From assembly GCA_964030475.1 (NCBI GenBank), contig CAXIPT010000001.1, forward strand, positions 20,154,133-20,218,132: a stretch of 64,000 nt of DNA, in the 5' to 3' direction. Origin of the DNA: Tethya wilhelma. Its lineage: Eukaryota > Porifera > Demospongiae > Tethyida > Tethyidae. The notes below the pieces were generated by a model that saw only the letters and a list, made by a program, of their open reading frames with translations, searched no databases and was not told the origin of the DNA. Shown here piece by piece: positions 1-10,976 of this stretch (position 1 is its first letter; each line of letters opens with the position of its first letter). The position numbers and the translations under genes are program-made.

Positions 1-83
<83 letters not shown>
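1..83. repeat. TG dinucleotide microsatellite
   Basis: An uninterrupted TG run opens the window. It lies in the intron or upstream part of the kelch gene whose first visible exon begins at 418. The following 300 bases are AT-rich intron sequence with no supported exon. Confidence 0.95.
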
Positions 84-84
<1 letters not shown>

Positions 85-417
85 AATTTCCACGTGTTAG
101 TATTTACATAGCTTGAATGATCTGGCTGCCCTTGAGTCATGTGCTGCATATGTGTGTGTGTGTGCTGCTGGGATACTAGAAAAGATGGTTGGAATGTGCC
201 ATCGTTTTGATAACTGATTAAAGTTAATCGTGCGATTGTTTTGAGGAAACCCTTATGTGAATAGCAATTAGAGTTAATTAATTGCACATTTCGTTCATTA
301 AAGGGGCACCTCATTTCATTGTAAAGAAACATTTAATGATCTCGTTTTGTGGACTGTCATGCAGCCTGTTAATTGACAGAGGATATCCCTTTAATAATTA
401 ACCCCTTTTATCCACAG

Positions 418-3400
418 GTTCGCTTACCATTGCTCAAGCCTTCCTATCTGTGTGACTACGTTGCCAAGAATGACATCATCAAGGGAAACCCCCGTGCCAT
501 GGCACTACTAATGAAGGCGATGGAATGTCACCTGATGCCTGAGAGGAGGGCGGGGCTCAAGAAGGACCAGAATAGACCGCGAACTGCTCCAACAAAGACA
601 CAGGTATGCCAATACATGTAGATAGCCTCGTTCCTATGCTGGTTGGCCTGATATGTAGGATGTCTGGTATGCCATAAGTTTTGCACTTGTCATGATCAAT
701 TCCTTTACCGGCTGAGAATTTTGACTTCTGTATGTCAAAATTTGTTTATAGAGTAGGTACAATAGAAGTGCACCTTTAACAATCACATGATTGGAATGCA
801 ATCAACATGCTTGTTAGCTCACCAGCAAAGGCACAATAATTATTGATTCCCAATAAACAACAATGTTAGTAACATCTTGATCTTGTATCTTTTGGTAAAG
901 ATTTGAACAAATGTTTTACTATAATTTCTCTGTTATGTGAGTAAACCATGATCTTTTGTTGGTTATAGTATTGTATCTCTTGGTAAAGATTTGAAGCAAC
1001 TCTGTCCTGCCCGATCTATCTAGGTGATCTTGGCCGTTGGTGGTCTAGGTAGGAGGGAGCCGACAGGCACCCCCTCCATAGAGTACTACTCTCCCTCGTC
1101 CAGACAGTGGCAGCCTCTCACTCAAATGGCCTCCGGTCGCTGGGGGGCGGGAGTTGTTACCATGGAAACGGGTGATGACTCTGAAGAGGTGATTCTTGTC
1201 GGAGGTAGTAATGAGTCGTCCCGTCTGAGCAGCGTACAGAGGTACAATGTCTCTACGGACCAGTGGACGTCACTGGCCGACATGTCCATCGCTAGGAATG
1301 GAGTGGGTGTGGTCAATGCCGGAGGTAAGGGTCAAAGCTTGAATTGTAAACCTTAAAAAAAAACAACAGATATATCTCTTTCATTTTGCCTGGTAAAAAC
1401 ATTCAAGCATTGGTTTGCCACCTATTTAAAAAAAAGTAGCATTATATATAGGAATAGCCTATAGCCTATAGATTGTGAGATTAATTTTGCATAATGCTGA
1501 TGTGCATTAATTGTGATCATTCATTCACCTTGTATGGAACCTTTGTCTTTTGGCAGGTCTGATCTATGCCATCGGTGGTTTTGATGGTGTCTCTCCCCTC
1601 AAGAGTGCTGAGGTGTACGACCCCTGTACCAACAAGTGGTCCCCGCTCCCCGACATGCAGTCCAAGAGGTTCGGACTGGGAGCATGTCACTGCAATGGTG
1701 AGAGCTCCATCCATACCATACTAGTATGCATATACACCGGCCATAGGAGCCGACAGGCACCCCCTCCATAGAGTACTACTCTCCCTCGTCCAGACAGTGG
1801 CAGCCTCTCACTCAAATGGCCTCCGGTCGCTGGGGGGCGGGAGTTGTTACCATGGAAACGGGTGATGACTCTGAAGAGGTGATTCTTGTCGGAGGTAGTA
1901 ATGAGTCGTCCCGTCTGAGCAGCGTACAGAGGTACAATGTCTCTACGGACCAGTGGACGTCACTGGCCGACATGTCCATCGCTAGGAATGGAGTGGGTGT
2001 GGTCAATGCCGGAGGTAAGGGTCAAAGCTTGAATTGTAAACCTTAAAAAAAAACAACAGATATATCTCTTTCATTTTGCCTGGTAAAAACATTCAAGCAT
2101 TGGTTTGCCACCTATTTAAAAAAAAGTAGCATTATATATAGGAATAGCCTATAGCCTATAGATTGTGAGATTAATTTTGCATAATGCTGATGTGCATTAA
2201 TTGTGATCATTCATTCACCTTGTATGGAACCTTTGTCTTTTGGCAGGTCTGATCTATGCCATCGGTGGTTTTGATGGTGTCTCTCCCCTCAAGAGTGCTG
2301 AGGTGTACGACCCCTGTACCAACAAGTGGTCCCCGCTCCCCGACATGCAGTCCAAGAGGTTCGGACTGGGAGCATGTCACTGCAATGGTGAGAGCTCCAT
2401 CCATACCATACTAGTATGCATATACACCGGCCATTATCTAGATCGTATACTATGTTTAAACTTGTATTCTAGTAAATTACTGAGCTATACGATTATCTCT
2501 TAATCACCAAAGATAGTGGCCTCGATCCCAGGCTCATCCCTTAGCTTTTTTTTTTTTGAAAAAAAGCACTTGGTGTGTGTGTGTGTGGAAGGGGGGGGGG
2601 GAGCCTAGGAAAGAGGCTACAAAGATAGTAGTTCTGTTGATATATCCTCACAATGAAAGGTATTATGTACAATGTCATGTGATGTATAACTTGTATAAAA
2701 GTATATGAATGGTCCCAACTATTCATGCTTTTTGTTAGGCTGCATCGTTACTAAGTGCCGAAAAGTGTACTATAACATTTTACAGCTTCTTATAGCAAGT
2801 TTTAATCCAGAAAACATTCAAGCTTACCCACCCACTCTTTCAATCCAGCTAGTCTTCACTAGTTTTCTCTCCTCTATTCTTTCCCCTCAGGTCTCATCTA
2901 TGCTGTTGGTGGTTCAGACGGCTCTAACCTAAACACCTCTGAGTGCTACAACATCTCCAAAAAGACATGGTCCTCCACCTCTCCGATGCAGTTCGCCCGC
3001 AAGTTCCCCGGAGTGGAGTCCCTCTCCGGCCGGGTCTACGCCATCGGAGGCTCCGACACGAGTACCTCCCGACTCAACTCTGTGGAGCTGTTCCTCCCTT
3101 CCATTGACCAGTGGGTGTCCGTCGCCTCTCTGCTCAGTCCCAGGAGCGGCCTCGGTGTCGTGGCTCACGGAGGGTTCCTCTATGCCATCGGAGGACACGA
3201 TGGTAGCATACCGCTCGCGGGCGTCGAGAGGTATGACCCTTTAATTAATGAATGGAGTGCCCACTCTCCGATGGTCATGGCCCGAGACTGTGTGGGCGTG
3301 GCTTCGGTTTGGATGACGACAGTGAATCAAGGGAGTGCGGACGGGTTGAGCGAGTCCACCTCAGCGAGCACTGGCACGGGAAGTCAGAGGACAAGCCCAG

Positions 3401-3438
3401 TCAATAATAGATCTGAATCACCAGTGAGCAACATTTGA
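418..3438 (+). CDS. KLHL-type kelch protein, 3' part (BACK end plus kelch propeller)
   Basis: Exons seen: 418-603, 1024-1324, 1557-1697 and 2891-3438 (stop 3436-3438), all with AG/GT borders and compatible phases (0, 1, 1). The first exon (V-R-L-P-L-L..., with E-R-R after a helical stretch) matches the end of a BACK domain. The rest gives six kelch blades, each with a hydrophobic-x-G-G core and a later Y...W pair. BTB-BACK-kelch proteins are usually Cullin-3 ubiquitin-ligase adaptors whose propeller binds substrate. The BTB domain must lie upstream of the window, so the gene is partial here. The C-terminal tail after the last blade is a low-complexity Ser/Thr stretch. A 690-bp duplication adds a second copy of the 141-nt exon at 2247-2387. 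It is phase 1 on both sides and encodes exactly one blade, so using it would give seven blades without a frameshift. The orthologue among KLHL proteins was not resolved. Confidence 0.85.
1055..2434 (+). repeat. 690-bp direct tandem duplication inside the kelch gene
   Basis: Bases 1055-1744 and 1745-2434 appear identical at an offset of exactly 690. The unit starts inside the 1024-1324 exon and ends inside the intron after 1697. The second copy therefore carries a 5'-truncated kelch exon (from about 1747), with no good acceptor in the right phase, and an intact 141-nt single-blade exon at 2247-2387. The lack of any difference implies either a very recent event or an assembly artefact. Confidence 0.9.
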
Positions 3439-4880
3439 TAGGAAATGAACCAAACTGCCGACATAGTAATTATTATTATTTTCATGTCTATAAATTAATT
3501 TATTTGCTGTTTTGCTTTATTTAATCATGCTGTATAATTTATACAACAAAAAGATTTCTTTTATTGTAATCAGGCTTAATTGCATGTACTCAAATATTTA
3601 TGCAGTTGCGTTAAATTTTAGCAAATTTAATTTTAGTGATTTGGAGAAATTTGTCAATTTCACCAGAATAAAAAAGTACAGTGTACATGTATATAGTATA
3701 GTGATATGCATGAAAATGTGCAGTAAGTTTGCAGGATGGCTAGCGGAGAGTGTGTGCTAGCTGTGACTTCGAAGCTTGGTGGGCGTATCCAACCAAGCAT
3801 GTGTTGAGTGTGATTGACTTTTGACCTCTGACCTTTGACCCCTCTGCCACATATATAGGTGAGCTCAAAGTGAGTCTGAGGATGTATGAGCCAATACACC
3901 CTAGTCTTGTTTGTATAAGTACAACTGAACAAGCTGTACCATGGTACAAGCCAGTTGTACTATCCGATATGGTTTTTTAGGGTGTATGGGTAGCCTCGTT
4001 CCCAGGCTCTCACCTTTGACCTTACACTCACCGTTCCCAGGCTTTCACCTTTGACCTTACACTCACCGTTCCCAGGCTCTCACCTTTGACCTTACACTCA
4101 CCGTACACCCTAGAAAACCATATTGGATGAAAAAATCCAAAAACCATGTGGCAGTCATGATCTTACACTCACCGTGAGTGTAAGGTCAAAGGTGAGAGCC
4201 TGGAAACGAGGCTATGTATGGGTTGTAACCTTTGCATGGGCTATAGCTACTGGGATCTCTTGGGCTTGACAGCCTGGCCCTCAGGTTACAAATCCCATAC
4301 ACCCTGAAAAAACCATAGTACAACTATTACATAGATTAATTTTATGTATCAATTTGTAGAAGGTGTACACCATAATTAGTTCTATGTCCTTAAGAAATGG
4401 AGACAATAGATTGACTACTTAGTGACATATGTTTTCATATTGGTATACAATAGTCTATTGTTTCCACTAGTTAGGGACACGAAACAAATGATAGTACTTA
4501 GGGAGATAATTATAATACACATTCTGGAAGACAAATAGGGAAGAACCTATTCCTATAATTCATGATTCGTGTCTTCAATATTCACTGAAACAGTAAAGAC
4601 TGAGGTCAAGGTTTGTTTGTTTTTTTTTGCTGCTTTCTAGTTGCATGAATTCCACAGTGTTTGTTTGCAACTTTACATTGCACATGTACTAGCTGGCAAG
4701 TCACTAGCCATACACATATATACAAATCCGCTAGTAAGTTAGGGAATGGGTCAATTATACAGTCTCTGGCCACGCTATACTTAAACGAGGTGTGCACTAT
4801 AATTATTTCTCGTCACTTCCACATCACTCAATGTACGATGATGACACATGCACAAGCCATATAGTAGCTAGTCCAGAGGC
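3439..4880. other. Spacer downstream of the kelch gene
   Basis: 3' UTR and intergenic DNA with no supported gene. Much of it recurs at 6,984-8,130 and again at 8,576-9,280 as part of the tandem segmental duplication, and a reverse-strand fragment recurs near 11,640-11,750. It contains the foldback element at 3991-4214. Confidence 0.6.
3991..4214. mobile_element. Foldback/MITE-like element with three 35-bp tandem units
   Basis: It begins with tagcctcgttcccaggctct and ends with the inverse of that motif (gagcctggaaacgaggcta). Inside the left arm a unit of about 35 bp (ttcccaggctctcaccttt...) is repeated three times, and its inverse follows once at 4170-4214. Related termini recur at about 15,076-15,150, 28,374-28,963, 32,836-32,917 and 60,774-60,829. 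Confidence 0.7.
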
Positions 4881-4883
4881 AGC

Positions 4884-4889
4884 TATAAA
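4884..4889 (+). promoter_or_regulatory. TATA box of gene A1
   Basis: TATAAA in the context agctataaattc, about 150 bases before the A1 start codon. The same box and its flanks are kept upstream of A2 (9284-9289). A degraded equivalent (agcaataaattc) lies before the broken copy, near 8,134. Confidence 0.6.
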
Positions 4890-5032
4890 TTCGCCAGTTT
4901 CATTTCCCTCAAGACACAGACAGGACCAGTGACTGGTGATCACGTTCAGGCAAGGACCCAAGGGAAGAGGAAGTTAAAGCCAACCTAAACACAGTGATTG
5001 TGAAACACACTACTGCCTTTAGAGACAGCATC

Positions 5033-6004
5033 ATGAAGACTGCCACTCCATTTGTGGTCTACCTCACTATTGCAGCTGCTACCCTGTGGACTCAAGTGGA
5101 GGGAGGTGGTGAGTGAAAGAATCTACATGGGCCAGAAAAATGTACAATCTTATTTTTCTGATACTAATACAGTATTCCTATCCTATTATAGCTATTTCTG
5201 TAGAGGAAGACATTGTGGAAATGGCTAATGAAAATTGCCAGTCTCCAGTCATAGAAGAGCCACCAGAGCCTAAGAATTGCCAGTCTCCAGGCATTAAAGC
5301 AGAGCCATCGGAGCCTAAGGAGTTTGCAACATGCAACCCTGCTATCATACATAGCTGCATCCAGGGAACTGCACTTCAATCATATGGCGTCCGTCAATTA
5401 CAAGTGGCTGCAATGACTGATTATAACTGTGACAACGTTGTGCAAGGTTGTGGATGTGAAATATCATCTAGTGCTTCTGAATGTACTTCAGAAAATGTTG
5501 AATATTAGTAAGTATACAGTACTGTAGATCGGCCATTTGGTGCAAAAAAAGTAAATACATTCGAACTTTGCCAATTTTTAGAGACTATTTCCATTGCGAA
5601 TGCCATGAATACATGCTCGATTGTATATACATGTGACAACCTTTGCAATTCAATAAAGGGTGCCGAAAAATAAGAGGTGCTAAATTTTTAGACAATCTAT
5701 AGTATAGTTTATTGACTAAAATATACCCACTGTAATAGTTGATTCCCTGAAAACATGTGAATCTATTGATACATAATAATAATAATTATTATGTAGCTTT
5801 CTTGTCAACTGGGGAGATGGAAGCCCTGTTTCAAGCTCAGCACATACTGACTGTCCTGGACCATACATACTCAACCACCAGTATGCTTCTCCAGGAACCT
5901 ATAGGCTGCTTCTGACCGTCAAAAAGGTAGGCTCTTGCTCTGCGGGTACTACATACGTGACACATGCCACTGTCACTGAGAAATGTGCAGTCACAGAGAA
6001 GTGA
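5033..6004 (+). CDS. Small secreted PKD-like protein, copy A1
   Basis: Three exons: 5033-5108, 5192-5507 and 5797-6004, phases 1 and 2, 199 codons plus stop. Exon 1 (MKTATPFVVYLT...) is a signal peptide. Exon 2 has a pair of 15-residue repeats of the form N-C-Q-S-P-x-I-x-x-E-P-x-E-P-K and then a Cys-rich strand region. Exon 3 reads V-N-W-G-D-G-S-P ... H-Q-Y-A-S-P-G-T-Y-R-L-L-L-T-V, the W-x-D-G and H-x-Y-x-x-P-G-x-Y signatures of a PKD (immunoglobulin-like beta sandwich) domain. The end of exon 2 reads as a stop if unspliced, but the GTAAGT donor there is strong and the splice restores the frame. Family role: PKD domains usually act in extracellular adhesion or ligand binding; the specific function is unknown. 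Confidence 0.8.
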
Positions 6005-6719
6005 AGTTAATTGGGAAACAAGTACTTGAACTCAATTTGTCAGATATAAACAGTGTAGCTAAAACTTAATAATGTCTAGGCCCTTAATAGAATAGTTATT
6101 TAATTATATAGGCCATTAGATTAAAACTGATTAGTGACTCTTAATCACTCTTTAGGCTAGGCCTGTACAAACTGTCATTTTTTTCTTGTTGAAATAATTT
6201 TCATATAATATTATATATAATCAAATAAAGGTGTAATGATGATCAATGTCACTTGCATGTACACAGCTCAGTTCACAGTTTAAGGCTGGATCAGCTGAGA
6301 GAAAATACAGGGTTCTCAGAAATTCAACTTTAAGGGTGGTCGGTCACGCCCATGCACTTCTGTTGCTAGGGGGCATATCTACAAAACTTGCTACTGAAGA
6401 TTATATATTTGATGCAATAACTTGCTGCTTGAACTACCTGGCGTATATTATAGCTTGCATATACAAAAATACAAGTGGTGTGTCAAGTATAGCCTAGATA
6501 TATACATGTAGTGGCAAACAGTTTTGGCATGTGACATCAAATTAGCTCTGCATGCTTCGTCCAAACCTCCCCAAACTTTGTCAGGGACCATTTCTCATCA
6601 ATTAATGCCAAGACATTAACAGAGAGATTTTATAAAACAATTGCAAGCTTCCAGGTTAAAATTTTCAAATCATGACCTCGCAAAAAATCTGTTCTAGGTT
6701 TAAAATTGGGAAAAAAAAC

Positions 6720-6958
6720 TCGCCTCTCTGCTCAGTTCCAGGAGCGGCCTTGGTGTCGTGGCTCACGGAGGGTTCCTCTACGCCATTGGAGGACACAATG
6801 GTAGCATACCGCTCGCGGGCATCGAGAGGTACGACCCTTTAATTAACGAATGGAGTGCTCACTCTCCGATGGTTATGGCCCAAGACTGTGTGGGCGTGGC
6901 TTCAGTTTGGATGACAAAGATAAATCAAGGGGGTGCTGATGGGTTGAGTGAGTCCTAG
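6720..6958 (+). pseudogene. Fragment of the last kelch exon
   Basis: Near copy of 3123-3360 covering part of the fifth and the sixth kelch blade (A-H-G-G-F-L-Y-A-I-G-G-H...), ending at a stop (6956-6958) and lacking upstream exons. It was carried by the tandem duplication and has no splice context, so it is a truncated passenger copy. Confidence 0.85.
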
Positions 6959-7156
6959 CCTCGTTCCCAGGCCACCCAAAAAAGTTTGCAGGATGGCTAG
7001 CGGAGAGTGTGTGCTAGCTATAACTTCGAAGCTTGGTGGGTGTATCCAACCAAGCGTGTGTTGAGTGTGATTGACTTTTGACCTCTGATCTTTGATCCCT
7101 CTGCCACATAGGTGAGCTCAAAGTGAGTCTGAGGATGTATGTGCCAATACACCCTA

Positions 7157-7381
7157 AAGTCCATCTGGTTTGAGAATGCCGGTAGAAAAACTTGAATAAC
7201 TTTCTAAATATCCAACCGATTTTAAAATTTCAAGCATCATTGGAAAGCGCTCAATCTTCCCGTCCTTTTGGTTGCTTTTTAAGCTTCCTAGGCAAAAAGT
7301 TAGCTATTTGGCCCATAGAAAAAGTATGGTTATGAATCTCATTAATTCACTTCTGGCGGCAATCTCAAACCAGATCGACTT
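7157..7381. mobile_element. 225-bp MITE with TA target duplication (Tc1/mariner-type)
   Basis: Termini aagtccatctggtttgag and its inverse (ctcaaaccagatcgactt) are flanked by TA on both sides. The paralogous unit at about 3895-3905 shows the empty site (cacccTAgtcttg), so insertion followed the duplication. No coding capacity. Confidence 0.8.
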
Positions 7382-8270
7382 TAGTCTTGTTTGTATATAT
7401 AAGTACAACTGAACAAGCTGTACCATGGTACAAGCCAGCTGTACTGGTTTTTCAGGGTGTATATGGGTTGTAACCTTTGCATGGGCTGTAGCTAATGGAA
7501 TCCCTTGGGCTTGACAGCCTGGTCCTCAGGTTACAAATCCTATACTCCCCGGCTGAAAAAAACATAGTACAACTATTAATTTTATGTATCAATTTGTAGA
7601 AGGTGTACACCATAATTAGTTCTATGTCCTTAAGAAATGGAGACAATAGATTGACTACTTAGTGACATATGTTTTCATATTGGTATACAATAGTCTATTG
7701 TTTCCACTAGTTAGGGACACGAAACAAATTATAATACTTAAGGACATATTATATACACATTCTGGAAGACAAAATTAATAAGCTAGGAAGAACTTATTCC
7801 TAATTCATGATTCGTGTCTTCAATATTTTAGTGTATTCAAATATTTATGCTGTGGCGTTAAATTTTAGCAAATTTAATTTTAGTGATTTGGAGAAATTTG
7901 CCAATTTCACCAGAATAAAAAAGTACAGTGCATAGTCAGTCACACATTCTTGAAGACAAAATTAATAATTAAGGCTAGCTCAACCAAATCTTAATTATTC
8001 ATATACTCAATATTCTGAACTGAAGCAGCAGATAACGTGTACACGATCTTGTTACTTCCACATCACTCAATGCATGTACGATGACACATGCTGCAGTGAC
8101 ATGCACGAGCCATACAGTAGCTAGTCCAGAGGCAGCAATAAATTCAGCAGTTTTACCAGTGACTGGTGATCACATTCCGAAGGACCCAAGGGAAGAGGAA
8201 GTTAAAGTTAACCTAAACAGTGATTGTGAAACACACTGACTACTGCCTGTATAGAGACAGCATCATATGC

Positions 8271-8310
8271 ATGAAGACTGCCACTCCATTTGTGGTCTAC
8301 CTCACTATTG
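8271..8310 (+). pseudogene. Broken exon 1 of a PKD-like gene (A3)
   Basis: The first 13 codons of the A signal peptide (M-K-T-A-T-P-F-V-V-Y-L-T-I) are present with the A-type 5' UTR. The sequence then switches to a repeat element at 8309-8311 and never returns to the rest of exon 1. Exons 2 and 3 are absent from this partial unit. Confidence 0.85.
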
Positions 8311-8573
8311 TAGGAATGGGCAGTGCTTCAAAAAGTGACAAAACAAGAGATGTCTCAATTTTGGCACATGACTACTTATTTGTGATCCTTTCCCTTATTG
8401 GATAATCCTGTTCTTATAGTTCAAATTTTTGATTGCCTGGCTGTAATCAGAATGGTTCAAATTCATGATTGATGTAATTTGTATCAGCATAAAGGTAATT
8501 ATGAAATTTTGGAATAAAAAAAATGAAGTAGTCATGTGCCGTAATCACTTTTTGAAGCACTGCCCATACAGCC
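8309..8573. mobile_element. Inverted-repeat element of the tgtaggaatgggcagtgc family
   Basis: Begins tgtaggaatgggcagtgctt and ends with an imperfect inverse (aagcactgcccataca). Subterminal sequence including the cacatgactactt motif is also inverted. The same termini recur at 25,025, 26,025-26,232, 27,050, 27,727, 32,310 and 36,560. Confidence 0.7.
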
Positions 8574-9283
8574 CTCAGGTTACAAATCCCATACACCCTG
8601 AAAAACCATAGTACATGAAACTATTATATAGATTTATGTATCAATTTGTAGAAGGTGTACACTATAGTTAGTTCTATGTCCTTAAGAAATGGAGACAATA
8701 GATTGACTACTTAGGGACATATACTTTCATATTGGTATACATGAATCTATTGTCTCCACTACTTAGGGACACGAAACAAATTATAGTACTTACAGACATA
8801 ATTATATACACATTCTAGAAGACAAAATTAATAAGGAAGAACCTATTCCTAATTCATGATTTGTGTCTTTAATATTCAGAACTGAACTTGACTGAAACAG
8901 GAATTCTGAGGTCAAGGTTCAAGTTGCATGAATTCCACAGTGTTTGCAACTTTACATTGCACATGTACTGGGCCTGGCATGTCACTAACCACACACATAT
9001 ATACACATCTGAGGGTAAGTTAGGGATCATTTATCTGTAGTTGATATAAGAGAGTTGTTCTAGTTAGCCCTCTGAGTCTAGTATACACTGATATTTATAT
9101 CTTACAGATTAGCGGGTAAATTTGGCCAATATGGATGAGTTTGCCAATCTATACCCATGGCCAGAGACTGTATAATGGACCCATTCCAACAAGGTGTACA
9201 CTATATGTCTCGTCACTTCCACATCACTCAATGTATGATGATGATACATGCACAAGCCATACAGTAGCTAGTCCAGAGGCAGC

Positions 9284-9289
9284 TATAAA
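9284..9289 (+). promoter_or_regulatory. TATA box of gene A2
   Basis: TATAAA in the same context and at nearly the same distance from the start codon (about 140 bases) as in A1. Confidence 0.6.
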
Positions 9290-9423
9290 TTCAGCAGCTT
9301 CATTTCCCTCAAGACACAGACAGGACCAGTGACTGGTGATCACGTTCAAGGACCCAAAGGAAGAGGAAAGCCAACCTAAACACAGTAAGTGTGAAACACA
9401 CTACTGCCTGTAGAGACAGCATC

Positions 9424-10275
9424 ATGAAGACTGCCACTCCATTTGTGGTCTACCTCACTATTGCAGCTGCCACCCTCTGGACTCAAGTGGAGGGAGCCTG
9501 TTGTGAGTGAAAGATTCTATACATGGGCCAGAAAAATGTGTGATCTTATTTTTCCAATACTAATAATTATTATTCCTATCTTATTATAGCTAAATCAGCT
9601 GAGACTTACGAACGATGCAGGCCTGCTATCATACATAGCTGCACCCAAGGAACTGCAATTCAACCATATGGTGTCCGTCAATTACAAGTGGCTGCAATGA
9701 CTGATTATAACTGTGACAACGTTGTGCAAGGTTGTGGATGTGAAATATCATCTAGTGCTTCTAAATGTACTTCAGAAAATGTTGAATATTAGTAAGTATA
9801 CTGTAGATCGGCCATTTGGTGCAAAAAAGTAAATACATTCGAACTTTGCCAATTTTAGAGACTATTTCCATTGCGAATGCCATGAATACATGCTCAATTG
9901 CATATACATGTGACAACCTTTGCAATTCAATAAAGGGTGCCGAAAAATAAGAGGTGCCAAATTTTTAGACAATCTATAGTATATATAGTTTATTGACTAA
10001 AATATACCCACTGTTATAGTTGATTCCCTGAAAACATGTGAATCTATTGATACATAATATTATGTAGCTTTCTTGTCAACTGGGGAGATGGAAGCCCTGT
10101 TTCAAGCTCAGCACATACTGACTGTCCTGGACCATACATACTCAACCACCAGTATGCTTATCCAGGAACCTATAGGCTGCTTCTGACCGTCAAAAAGGTA
10201 GGCTCTTGCTCCATGGGTACTACATACGTGACACATGCCACTGTCACTGAGAAATGTGCAGTCACAGAGGAGTGA
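9424..10275 (+). CDS. Small secreted PKD-like protein, copy A2
   Basis: Exons 9424-9502, 9590-9791 and 10068-10275, 162 codons plus stop, with the same phases as A1. Exon 1 is the same signal peptide, ending in A-C instead of G-G. Exon 2 lacks the 15-residue tandem repeat block of A1 and starts with S-K-S-A-E-T-Y-E-R-C. From I-I-H-S-C onward it is almost identical to A1, including the W-G-D-G and P-G-T-Y PKD signatures. The intact frame and signal peptide suggest a functional duplicate. The difference in the linker between signal peptide and PKD domain is the main divergence between the copies. Confidence 0.8.
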
Positions 10276-10976
10276 AGTTAATTGGGAAACAAGTACTTGT
10301 ATATACTCAATTTGTCAGATATAAACAGCTGTAGCTAAAACTTAATAATGTCTAGGCCCTTAATAGATTAGTCATTTACTTATATAGGCCATTAGATTAA
10401 AAACTGATTAGTGACTCTTAATCACTGTTTAGGCTAGGTCTGTACAAACTGTCATTTTTTTCTTGTTGAAATCATTTTCATATAATATTATAATCAAATA
10501 CGTAAAGGTGTATAATGGTGATCAATGTCACTTGCATGCACACAGCTCAGTTCACAGTTTAAGGCTGGGTCAGCTGAGAGAAAATACAGGGTTCTCAGAA
10601 ATTCAACTTTAAGGGTGGTTGGTCACGCCCATGCACTTCTGTTGCTAGGGGGCGTATCTACAAAACTTGCTACTGAAGATTACTTGATGCAATAACTTGC
10701 TGCTTGAACTACCTGGTGTATATAGCTTGCATATACAAAAATACAAGTGGTGCATCAAGTATAGCCTAGATACATGTAGTGGCAAACAGTTTTGACATGT
10801 AATGTCGAACTCATGATAGTTCTGCATGCTTCGTCCAAACCTCCCCAAACTTTGTCAGGGACCATTTCTCATCAATTAATGCCAAGACATCAACAGAGAG
10901 ATTTTACAAATTGCAAGCTTCCAGATTAAATCATGACCTCGCAGAAAATCTGTTCTAGCTTTAAAATTGGGAAAAA

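Larger units (their letters stand above)
3122..10976 (+). repeat. Tandem segmental duplication carrying the kelch 3' end and gene A
   Basis: Unit 1 runs from about 3122 (inside the last kelch exon) to about 6719, and unit 2 from 6720 to about 10,976. The junction sits at a cctctctg microhomology shared by the kelch exon (3124 onward) and the sequence following A2 (10,977). Unit 2 also holds an internal partial repeat: a broken A exon 1 at 8,271 and then a new start of the spacer at about 8,573. Copies differ by indels and scattered substitutions. Confidence 0.8.

Noticed and set aside
1747..2014. Duplicated kelch exon as a functional alternative exon
   Set aside because: Its 5' end and acceptor are missing, and the chance AG at 1,745-1,746 joins in the wrong phase to the preceding exon.
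1122..2404. Minus-strand open frames in the kelch duplication
   Set aside because: Exact shadows of coding exons on plus, duplicated along with them.
3991..4130. Three direct repeats of about 35 bp as a CRISPR-like array
   Set aside because: There are no spacers of regular length, and the units belong to a foldback element with an inverse copy at its right end.
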